Source of the DNA: an uncultured Dysosmobacter sp.
GTDB lineage: Bacteria > Bacillota > Clostridia > Oscillospirales > Oscillospiraceae
NCBI RefSeq assembly: GCF_947631635.1
Contig: NZ_CANRMB010000003.1
Span: 1-64,000, forward strand
DNA length: 64,000 nucleotides
Direction of reading: 5' to 3'
Below the pieces are notes generated by a model. That model was not told where the DNA came from. It ran no database searches and saw only the letters and a program-made list of their open reading frames with translations. This document shows positions 43,497-50,043 of the stretch, one piece after another (position 1 is the first letter of the stretch; each line of letters opens with the position of its first letter). The translations under genes were made by a program, and so were the position numbers.

Positions 43497-44642
43497 TCAA
43501 AGTCCCTTCATCTGCTGGGTCTGACTTTGCTCAGGAAAGGGCGGTTCGAAACGCCGCAGCAAACCGAACTCGGTCTGGATGACATGGTCCTTATCCATGC
43601 AGTCCTGTCCATACTGCTCAAAGTCCATGTAACCGTCCAGCTCCGCGATCTCGTCGTGATCCAATTCCAACAGTTCCTGTAGGCGCTGCTGTCCATACTC
43701 GTAGGTTCCCTCAACGATGCGCTCGTAATTGTCCAGATCCTGCAAAAGCTCATAGGCGCGGCGCAGGGTGTCCGGCTGCTCGGCATCCAGCACGGCGGCG
43801 TAGGTCAAAAGAGCGCCGTCTGTCTGCCAGATTGCCTCCAACGCTTCGGCGAACTCATTGTATTCCTCCACGGAAGGGCATTCCATGGCATGGATCATCT
43901 GCCCGATATAGGGAGTCTTGAAGCGCACATCCCGAATCTGCGCCTCGGCAAATTCATCAATGCAAAGGTATTTCTTCACGGAAGACAGGTACTCCTCATC
44001 CGCGGGAAGGATGAGAGGATAGTCCGCATGGCGGGCGGTACGGAGGGTCAGGCGGAGCATCTCGTCCCGGCTTTCCACACGGAATGGCTTTTGAGACTGA
44101 AGCTGCGGTGGCAGTTCCGTTTTCCTGACCACATAACCGTTCAGCGTATATGCCCCGCCGTGGTCACTGTAAAACTCCGCGCCGATGCCAACATAGTCCA
44201 GATACGGCTTGATGTTTTCGGGGCAGTCGATCACGCCGTGCGCAACGAGGTAATTCCCCAGAGTGCGGTCCGATGTCACCTCCTCCAGCATGACATATTC
44301 TTTCACCCTATTCGCCGCATTCAGGATATCGTCCATACCGTTGATGGAATTGCCGTCCAGCACGCCCTCCATCTTCATCTGATCCTCCCGGCTCATGCCC
44401 TGAAGCAATTCCGCCAGTTGGTTGAGCTTCCGCAGGATTTCGCTGTCCTCCACATCTGCTTTGCAAATGTACCGGCTCAGATTTCGGACTTCACTGTCCA
44501 CCTTATAGATCTCCGTGGTGGAAGGGTCCGGACAGATGGTGTCCAGTTTCGCAAAGGCGTTTCCGATATCAGCAGGCGTTGCAGGAAGTGAGAGGGGGAC
44601 AGGCTCTGTGCCGGCTTTTCTCGTCAGATACAGTGTCATCAT
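43497..44642 (-). CDS. Antirestriction ArdA-like protein 2
   Basis: 381 residues, strongly acidic. ArdA-type segments include VRNLSRYICKADVEDSE, LDYVGIGAEFYSDHGG and the C-terminal MDFEQYGQDCMDKDHV with EFGLLRRF. It ends QTQQMKGL. It overlaps the ArdA-like gene upstream (ATGATG over the stop), and its ribosome site GGGAGGG lies in that gene's last codons. Confidence 0.75.
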   Translation of the reverse strand: MMTLYLTRKAGTEPVPLSLPATPADIGNAFAKLDTICPDPSTTEIYKVDSEVRNLSRYICKADVEDSEILRKLNQLAELLQGMSREDQMKMEGVLDGNSINGMDDILNAANRVKEYVMLEEVTSDRTLGNYLVAHGVIDCPENIKPYLDYVGIGAEFYSDHGGAYTLNGYVVRKTELPPQLQSQKPFRVESRDEMLRLTLRTARHADYPLILPADEEYLSSVKKYLCIDEFAEAQIRDVRFKTPYIGQMIHAMECPSVEEYNEFAEALEAIWQTDGALLTYAAVLDAEQPDTLRRAYELLQDLDNYERIVEGTYEYGQQRLQELLELDHDEIAELDGYMDFEQYGQDCMDKDHVIQTEFGLLRRFEPPFPEQSQTQQMKGL

Positions 44643-45838
44643 TTCATCCCTCCCATCTGGAGGCCCTGTTCCTCCCGAAAGGATTCTGCCGGGTCCTCCA
44701 TCATCAGTTCCTCCAGGCTCATGGTTCCGTGGTAAGAAACATAACCTCTATCGGTGAACATGCCGGATTCCTGCTCCATACGCTGGAGGCCGAACTTTTC
44801 ATAGTCGTAAAATCCTTCCAGATTCTCGTCATATTCAAAGTGGCCGGACTCCTGGATCATAAATCTGCCGTACTCTGCGGGCGTGTGAGCGCCAGGAGCA
44901 AATTCAAACTGATCCAGATTCTCTGCCAGACGGCAGATCTGGGAGGCGTATTCTGGTTCGGCCATTTCCACCACAGCGCCCAGCTTTTTCTGCGCCTCCA
45001 CAGAGAGCTTGCTTACCGCCAATGCCAGGTTGTTGAGTTCGTAGATATTTTCGTATCGGAAGTCCAGCGTAGCATCCACCTCATCGGGGAACATACTTTC
45101 AGAAAATCGGAAGCGCATATCCGCAGGGTCTGTAATGCCGGAACGCACCATGGCGCGTTCCAATTGGCCCTTGGCTGCGGGAAGGTAAAACCATGTGATA
45201 TTTTTCGTTTCCTCCGGCTCCAGGCGATGGGTCAATCCCATCATGAGCATACACGGTTCATAGAGATATGCCGGGAAGTGCTGTCCATCATAATACTGCT
45301 CCAATTTCATGCCGTTGTCGTAGACCACACCGTAAGGCGTGACCGCTCCGGTACCGCTGTCGATGAGTAATCTGGCGGTTTCGGCACCGTCCAGGTCCTC
45401 TAATTCCTGCGTGCTGGCGCAGCCGCCATGCAGATTCATGTAGTGGTCACGGCCAATGGCCTCCAAATTGGTGAAGTCCGTGATGACGGTGGCCTGCTGA
45501 CAGCAGAAGGTCAGGTTGATAAGGTCCTTCAGTTCAAATAGTTCCAGCTTGTGTGCCATGGCCTGAAATTGCGCAGCCTCTCCAACATCAAAGCTCGCCA
45601 ATCGCTTGGCAAGATAGTCCAGTTCGTCCAGGTTGACGGTGAGCATTTCCATACGTTTCAAGACAGGAAATGCGCTGCTGATCTCCAGGACCTTGCAATC
45701 CTGCTTGGTAGCGCTGCCGACCTCCAGTTTCTCCAACAGCTCGACACAGTCCTCGTATTGGTCCTGTGCCAGTGGGAATGGGATGGTGGCCTGCCCGTAT
45801 TCCGGGTGCTTGGAATTACTGAGAATTACCTGCATCAT
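44639..45838 (-). CDS. Antirestriction protein ArdA-like 3
   Basis: 399 residues, acidic, the clearest ArdA-type member: ELNNLALAVSKLSVEAQKKL, LAENLDQFEFAPG, then YDYEKFGLQRMEQESG and TDRGYVSYHG. It ends GLQMGGMK. It is the first of the ArdA-like genes and would be made early after entry if the operon is read from the right. Confidence 0.8.
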   Translation of the reverse strand: MMQVILSNSKHPEYGQATIPFPLAQDQYEDCVELLEKLEVGSATKQDCKVLEISSAFPVLKRMEMLTVNLDELDYLAKRLASFDVGEAAQFQAMAHKLELFELKDLINLTFCCQQATVITDFTNLEAIGRDHYMNLHGGCASTQELEDLDGAETARLLIDSGTGAVTPYGVVYDNGMKLEQYYDGQHFPAYLYEPCMLMMGLTHRLEPEETKNITWFYLPAAKGQLERAMVRSGITDPADMRFRFSESMFPDEVDATLDFRYENIYELNNLALAVSKLSVEAQKKLGAVVEMAEPEYASQICRLAENLDQFEFAPGAHTPAEYGRFMIQESGHFEYDENLEGFYDYEKFGLQRMEQESGMFTDRGYVSYHGTMSLEELMMEDPAESFREEQGLQMGGMK

Positions 45839-46046
45839 TGCTTTTTTCCTCCTTTCCTATGATCTCGCTCATTCTGCTCCGCAGGCAGCTCCCGTCTGAG
45901 CCCCAGCAGAGGAAGCCGTGGCGGGGATACGGGCAGTCCCGACAGTTTGGAGAATGGGTGCATATAGGATTTGGCTCCGGTTCCGGGTGATACTCCGGGA
46001 CTTGAGAAAGCCTGATGTTAAATCGGAGCTTGTCTCCAGCTCTCAT
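45816..46046 (-). CDS. Small cysteine-rich ICE protein
   Basis: 76 residues. The middle holds CTHSPNCRDCPYPRHGFLC, fitting a zinc site. GGAGG lies upstream of the ATG. It overlaps the ArdA-like gene by 23 bases. Function unknown. Confidence 0.6.
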   Translation of the reverse strand: MRAGDKLRFNIRLSQVPEYHPEPEPNPICTHSPNCRDCPYPRHGFLCWGSDGSCLRSRMSEIIGKEEKSNDAGNSQ

Positions 46047-46072
46047 AAGTGATTTCCTCCAAAATGAAAAAA

Positions 46073-46096
46073 GAGTCGGACATTTCTGTCCGACTC
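46073..46096 (-). terminator. Terminator directly before the Cys-rich gene
   Basis: A perfect 10-bp stem (GAGTCGGACA with TGTCCGACTC) followed on the minus strand by TTTTTTC and then, within 15 bases, the ribosome site of the next gene. Confidence 0.85.
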
Positions 46097-46108
46097 AGCC
46101 GTCTGATC

Positions 46109-46786
46109 TTATTTCATTGTCATACCGCTCTGCTCCGGGGATTCCCGGCGATGCAGGTCATTCTCCGGTACCAGCTGCTCAACCTGCGTCATAATATTCT
46201 TCAGCTCCCGATCCTGCCCGATGGAAAGAGACTCGTCCTGCTCCCTGGTGAAGCGCAGGGCATGGTAGATCTCGGCGAGTTGCTCCGGTGCAAAAAGGGC
46301 GTCTTTCTGAACCAGCCCGCTCCGTGTGGCGAAGTCCCGCTTCGCTTCCTCGTAATGCTCATAGAAATAGTTCCCGGTGTGGACGCCCTCACGATTCCAA
46401 TCCCATTCCCAGGTAATGAAGCGGACGCCATAGCTGGTGGGATGCCCCGCCAGAACGATGCAGTTGAAATCCGCCAGGACACGGTAGTCGCCCTCCAAAT
46501 CTCTTGCCTTGAGCTGCGGCGCACATTCCATCATTGCCATGTACTCGGAGGTCGTTTTTGCGATGTCGATCACGTTTTGCAACTCCGCCTGTGCGCCATT
46601 GGCATCCACATTCTGCTGGCGGTACAGGACACTGCCTTTGCCAGAGATGCGGCATAGGTAGCTCCCGTTCCAGGTGACGGGAAGGTGATGGTCTTCAATC
46701 CGCTCGGTATCGAAACCTGCTCGCTTCAGACTGATGGCTACTTCTTCAAGGTAGCGAAGCTGCGCCATATCATTTTGCTTGTCCAT
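46109..46786 (-). CDS. Conserved ICE protein with M-x-M-K tail
   Basis: 225 residues from the ATG at 46786 (AGGAGG upstream). It resembles domains of large polyvalent ICE proteins (LPD16-like, uncertain): RYLEEVAISLKRAGFDTERI, ADFNCIVLAGHPTSYGV, FITWEWDWNREGV. It ends EQSGMTMK, and a terminator follows, so the tail does not serve a downstream ribosome site. It is the first gene of the ICE read from the right. Confidence 0.7.
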   Translation of the reverse strand: MDKQNDMAQLRYLEEVAISLKRAGFDTERIEDHHLPVTWNGSYLCRISGKGSVLYRQQNVDANGAQAELQNVIDIAKTTSEYMAMMECAPQLKARDLEGDYRVLADFNCIVLAGHPTSYGVRFITWEWDWNREGVHTGNYFYEHYEEAKRDFATRSGLVQKDALFAPEQLAEIYHALRFTREQDESLSIGQDRELKNIMTQVEQLVPENDLHRRESPEQSGMTMK

Positions 46787-46813
46787 ATCAATTTCCTCCT
46801 GCAAAAAAATAAA

Positions 46814-46837
46814 CCGGAGTGAACTTGATCACTCCGG
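46814..46837 (-). terminator. Leader terminator before the first ICE gene
   Basis: A 9-bp stem (CCGGAGTGA with TCACTCCGG) followed on the minus strand by TTTATTTTTTT, ending 7 bases from AGGAGG of the gene at 46786. The position suits an attenuator. Confidence 0.75.
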
Positions 46838-46992
46838 CAGGTAAACGTATGATGGGAAACCATACTCTTTTGAAACTGGTCAACACCTCATTTGCTTAAT
46901 TCCGCCTGTATTTCGTCGATGGGTGGTTTGTGATAAAATGTAGGCGTAACCTCTTTGTTCATAAAAAATTTACAATTTCAAGAAAGAAAAAA

Positions 46993-47029
46993 GAGCCGAT
47001 TTTTCAAAATTATCTTGAAAAATCGGCTC
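46993..47029 (-). terminator. Terminator near the right ICE edge
   Basis: A perfect 15-bp stem (46993-47007 with 47015-47029) followed on the minus strand by TTTTTTCTTTC. Confidence 0.85.
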
Positions 47030-47120
47030 GAAATAGAGGGGGCGTTAGTTCATGTCATTCTGAATATTCACCTGATGCTTTCGGTATCTTTTTTTCGCAA
47101 CCTCAAATGGGGGGACGAAA

Positions 47121-47151
47121 AAACCCTAGAACCGTTGCGGTTCTAGGGTTT
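47121..47151 (-). terminator. Terminator of the tRNA operon
   Basis: A perfect 14-bp stem (47121-47134 with 47138-47151) followed on the minus strand by TTTCGTCC after three stem T residues, 32 bases beyond the tRNA-Met 3' end. Confidence 0.85.
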
Positions 47152-47182
47152 CATCGTGCGTATCTATTTTGGTCGCACACCA

Positions 47183-47258
<76 letters not shown>

Positions 47259-47271
47259 ATGTTAAATTTTC

Positions 47272-47353
47272 CGCGGTTTCCGGTACTGCCCCGGAAATGA
47301 TGGTAACTACTCGGGTTATGAGCCCGACGAGCTACCAACTGCTCTACTCCGCG
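47272..47353 (-). ncRNA. tRNA-Met-like copy with a foreign T-arm
   Basis: The 5' half (acceptor strand CGCGGAG, D-arm and anticodon arm with CAT and GGG/CCC) is nearly identical to the initiator tRNA next to it. After the anticodon stem the sequence is unrelated: a 7-bp hairpin with a 7-base loop (47277-47283 with 47291-47297) in place of the T-arm, then CCGCG, which can pair with the acceptor start CGCGG. No CCA and no TTC loop. It is either a tRNA pseudogene truncated by recombination or a tRNA-like RNA. Confidence 0.6.
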
Positions 47354-47366
47354 ATATCTTATTTTG

Positions 47367-47453
47367 TGGTGCCGGTGACCGGACTCGAACCGGTACAGTA
47401 TTGCTACCGGGAGATTTTAAGTCTCCTGTGTCTACCTATTCCACCACACCGGC
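47367..47453 (-). tRNA. tRNA-Leu (UAA)
   Basis: 87 bases with long variable arm and encoded CCA: 5' GCCGGTG pairs with CACCGGC, anticodon TAA within GACTTAAAATC, T-loop TTCGAGT. First gene after the tRNA promoter. Confidence 0.95.
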
Positions 47454-47471
47454 AGCTTGTCGGCAATAATT

Positions 47472-47500
47472 AGAATACCACAACCACCCCATTCTGTCAA
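47472..47500 (-). promoter_or_regulatory. Promoter of the tRNA operon
   Basis: On the minus strand TTGACA (47495-47500), 17 bases, TATTCT (47472-47477), about 12 bases before the tRNA-Leu start. Confidence 0.8.
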
Positions 47501-47622
47501 GGCTGCAAGGGAAAAATATCAAAAAATCCTTCGACAGATTCTGCGTTGCATCGTTCTGTGCAATTTTGCAGGCCCTTGCGCATATACTGACAGGAGCACG
47601 AAATGCAAAGGAGGAACTGAAT

Positions 47623-47700
47623 ATGGAAGTCCAGGCAAATCGCATGGGAGATGTAGACGATTTGATTTTTCAAGATTGTTGGCTCACCAGCGACCGATAA
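47623..47700 (+). CDS. 25-residue peptide gene
   Basis: MEVQANRMGDVDDLIFQDCW then LTSDR. AGGAGG stands eight bases before the ATG, and a perfect terminator begins eight bases after the stop, so it looks like a complete small transcription unit. Upstream GCATATACT (about 47580) could be a promoter -10 region. The peptide is acidic with a central hydrophobic stretch. I do not recognise it; a sporulation or regulatory role is a guess. Confidence 0.55.
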   Translation: MEVQANRMGDVDDLIFQDCWLTSDR

Positions 47701-47707
47701 GGGTGCA

Positions 47708-47729
47708 GGACGCCGCGGATGCGGCGTCC
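47708..47729 (+). terminator. Terminator of the 25-residue peptide gene
   Basis: A perfect 9-bp stem (GGACGCCGC with GCGGCGTCC) followed by TTTTG on the plus strand. Confidence 0.85.
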
Positions 47730-47737
47730 TTTTGCGT

Positions 47738-48805
47738 TCAGCCGCAGATAGTGCCGCCGCCCACCACCTTCTCGCCGTCATACAGCACCACGGCCTGTCC
47801 GGCGGTGATGGCCCGCTGGGGCTCGTCGAAGACGACGCGGATACGCCCATCCGGGAGGGGCTCCACCACGGCAGCCGCCTCCCGCTGGCTGTAGCGGGTC
47901 TTGGCGGTGACGGCCATGGGAGCGGTCAGCTCCGGGATGGAGATCCAGTTAACGCGCTCTGCGGTCAATTCCCGGGCATATAGATCACGGTCCGGCCCCA
48001 AAACGACTGTGTCGGCATCCAGATTCTTTTTCAGCACGTACAGCGGCATGTCGGCGCTGACACCCAGCCCCTTTCGCTGGCCGGTGGTGTAACAGACCAG
48101 TCCCTTATGACGGCCCAGAACGCGGCCGGACTGGTCCACAAAATCGCCGGGGGTCAATTCCACACCGCCATAGCGGCACAAGAATGAAACATAGTCTCCA
48201 TCAGGGATGAAGCAGATATCCTGGCTGTCGGCTCTTTCGGCGTTGGACAGGCCCGCCTGCGCCGCTAAAGCCCGCAGAGCAGGCTTTTCATAGGTCCCTA
48301 CCGGAAGCAGCAGGTGGGACAGCTGATGCTGTGTCAACTGGTAGAGCACATAGCTCTGGTCCTTGCGGCGGTCCTGCCCCCGCAGCAGCAGCCAGCGGCC
48401 GGAGGCCTCATCCAGGGACACCCGGGCATAGTGGCCGGTGGCGATGGCGTCCGCGCCATGGGACAGGGCCCAATCCAGCAGGGCGCCGAATTTGACCTCC
48501 CGGTTGCAGTCGATGCAGGGGTTCGGCGTGCGCCCATGGACGTATTCGGAGACGAATTTATCCATCACAGCGCATTGAAACAGCTCGCTCAAGTCCAGCA
48601 CGGTATGGGGAATGCCCAAAGAGGCTGCCACAGACTGGGCGGCTTCGATGTCTTCCGCCGAGCCACAGAGTCCCGGGCGGTCTTTATAAGAATGGAGCCG
48701 CAGCGTGACGCCGGAGACCTCATAGCCGGCCTTTTGCAGCAGCAGCGCCGCACCGGCGCTGTCCACGCCGCCGCTCATGGCGACGAATACGCGCTTATAA
48801 GACAT
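47738..48805 (-). CDS. mnmA: tRNA-specific 2-thiouridylase
   Basis: 355 residues, normal length. The PP-loop is MSGGVDSAGAALLLQ at the N terminus, NPCIDCNREVKFG carries the first catalytic Cys, and DSQDICFIPDGDY is a family hallmark. It thiolates U34 of tRNA Lys, Glu and Gln, taking sulfur from a cysteine desulfurase. AGGAG is upstream of the ATG. No desulfurase gene is next to it. Confidence 0.95.
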   Translation of the reverse strand: MSYKRVFVAMSGGVDSAGAALLLQKAGYEVSGVTLRLHSYKDRPGLCGSAEDIEAAQSVAASLGIPHTVLDLSELFQCAVMDKFVSEYVHGRTPNPCIDCNREVKFGALLDWALSHGADAIATGHYARVSLDEASGRWLLLRGQDRRKDQSYVLYQLTQHQLSHLLLPVGTYEKPALRALAAQAGLSNAERADSQDICFIPDGDYVSFLCRYGGVELTPGDFVDQSGRVLGRHKGLVCYTTGQRKGLGVSADMPLYVLKKNLDADTVVLGPDRDLYARELTAERVNWISIPELTAPMAVTAKTRYSQREAAAVVEPLPDGRIRVVFDEPQRAITAGQAVVLYDGEKVVGGGTICG

Positions 48806-48871
48806 GGAAACACTCCTTTTTTAAAACCATACTGGTATTGTATCGGATCAGGCGGGAAAAGCAAACAAAAA

Positions 48872-48905
48872 TTTGGCCGCGAGGGACAAGATCCTCGCGG
48901 CCAAA
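48872..48905 (-). terminator. Terminator of the histidine-kinase-like gene
   Basis: A perfect 13-bp stem (48872-48884 with 48893-48905) followed on the minus strand by TTTTTGTTTGC. Confidence 0.85.
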
Positions 48906-48909
48906 CAGA

Positions 48910-49719
48910 TCAATCCTGGCTGCGGAGCAGAAACGCTTGGGGGGGCAGGGCGTCCGCCAGGGCCAGCAGCGTGCGGTTAAAGCCTCCGGAGTAATCGAAG
49001 GGCACATCAGACACACCGCCGCCCACCTGCCGGTCCGGCAGGGAGAGGATAAACCGGCTGCCTTTGCCGGGATGGGATTCCGCCATCAAGGCGCCTCCCT
49101 GCCGCTCCGCGATCCGGCGGCACAGGGGCAGCCCCAGCCCCAGTCCATGGGGCGGCGGATCGATCGCTCCACTCTGGAGATAGCGGTCGAACAGAGTGGC
49201 GAGACGTTCCTCCGGAATGCCGCAGCCCGTATCCGCCACGGAGAGAAGCACATGCTTCTGCCGTACCCGCAGCTCCACGGTAACAGTCCCGCCAGAGGGG
49301 GTGAATTTGAACGCATTGGACAGCAGATGATAGAGAAGCTGCTCCAGTGCGTCCGGCGCGATGGCGCAGATATGGCGGTCCATGGCGCAGACGAACCGCA
49401 GTTCCAGTCCCAGGAGCGGCGCCAGAGCGGCGGCGCGGTCACACAGGCCGCTGACCAGATCGACAATGTCCCGGTCCTGAAGAGGCAGCGGTGTGTCGCT
49501 GGTGAGGTAGGCCGCGGAGGACAGGCTGTTTACCAGCCGCAGAAGCTGATAATAGCTCTGGTCCAACAGGGCGGCCTGCGCATCCAGCTTGGGGTCCTCT
49601 TCCCGGGCGCCGGCGGGAGCCAGCTGCGCGGCGGCCAGATGCAGATTGCTGAGAGTGCCCCGCAGCTGCGCGGCGATATTGGGAAACAGGGATGCCAGTT
49701 GATTTTGATCCGGCTCCAT
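48910..49719 (-). CDS. Soluble histidine-kinase-like protein lacking the phosphoacceptor His
   Basis: 269 residues, no membrane or sensor domain. The ATPase domain is complete: N box HLLSNAFKFTPSGG, G1 VADTGCGIPEERL, G2 GLGLGLPLCRRIAERQGG. In the dimerisation helix the usual SHELRTPL reads AAQLRGTL, so the phosphoacceptor His is missing. The C terminus has an extra 30 residues with no match. The start at 49719 has AAAGGAG upstream. It may be a regulatory pseudokinase; no response regulator is adjacent. Confidence 0.8.
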   Translation of the reverse strand: MEPDQNQLASLFPNIAAQLRGTLSNLHLAAAQLAPAGAREEDPKLDAQAALLDQSYYQLLRLVNSLSSAAYLTSDTPLPLQDRDIVDLVSGLCDRAAALAPLLGLELRFVCAMDRHICAIAPDALEQLLYHLLSNAFKFTPSGGTVTVELRVRQKHVLLSVADTGCGIPEERLATLFDRYLQSGAIDPPPHGLGLGLPLCRRIAERQGGALMAESHPGKGSRFILSLPDRQVGGGVSDVPFDYSGGFNRTLLALADALPPQAFLLRSQD

Positions 49720-49933
49720 GAAAAGCTCCTTTCGGGTATTTGACGCGCTGGATGTAGCATTTGCGGCAGGCCTGCCGGTCAAACGAGGAAAACCCTGCCT
49801 GCCGTACCAATAGAATAGCAAAACTACGCTGGAAAAACAAGGATTTTGTCGAATTGTGTCGAATCCCATCGGAAGGAACAGGAGCAAACGGCAGTAGACT
49901 GTACAATTTTCCTAAGAAAATATTTTCAAACAA

Positions 49934-50015
49934 TACGCAATTTTGCGTAAAACCCATTTAACTTAACAGAGGTAAGTGGTATAATGAAAACAAGACTTAC
50001 CGGTACCGCCGGTAA
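49934..50015 (+). promoter_or_regulatory. gap promoter with two inverted repeats
   Basis: Promoter TTAACT (49958-49963), 16 bases, extended -10 TGGTATAAT (-10 at 49980-49985). Upstream is TACGCAA-TT-TTGCGTA (49934-49949) and downstream TTACCGG-TACCG-CCGGTAA (49997-50015), in activator-like and repressor-like positions. These may bind a glycolytic regulator; none is encoded here. Confidence 0.65.
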
Positions 50016-50043
50016 AATAAAGGGCTGGAAGGGAAACAGAACT

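Larger units (their letters stand above)
6100..47030. mobile_element. Integrative and conjugative element (ICE), ends uncertain
   Basis: A block of about 41 kb carries a full set of conjugation functions: coupling ATPase, relaxase plus accessory protein, VirB4, VirB6-like, pilin-like and PrgI-like proteins, and an M23 peptidase. Antirestriction, toxin, methyltransferase and surface-protein cargo is mixed in. Almost every gene is on the minus strand, with many overlapping starts and stops. The left edge is set by the damaged integrase fragment near 6.1 kb and the right edge by the terminators just before the tRNA genes at 47.1 kb. I could not find matching attachment repeats, so the exact ends are a guess. 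The only integrase trace is broken, so the element is probably stuck unless helped in trans. Confidence 0.85.

Noticed and set aside
10968-45838. MGG-containing C termini (e.g. MGGNT of the coupling protein, MGGLGRG of 41158) as part of the tail motif
   Set aside because: These codons spell GGGAGG at the right distance from the next, overlapping start codon, so translational coupling explains them. They are not counted as evidence for the M-x-M-K tail.
49984-50043. N-terminal 20-residue extension of GAPDH
   Set aside because: It starts within the -10 region and crosses an inverted repeat; the family N terminus begins at the ATG at 50044.
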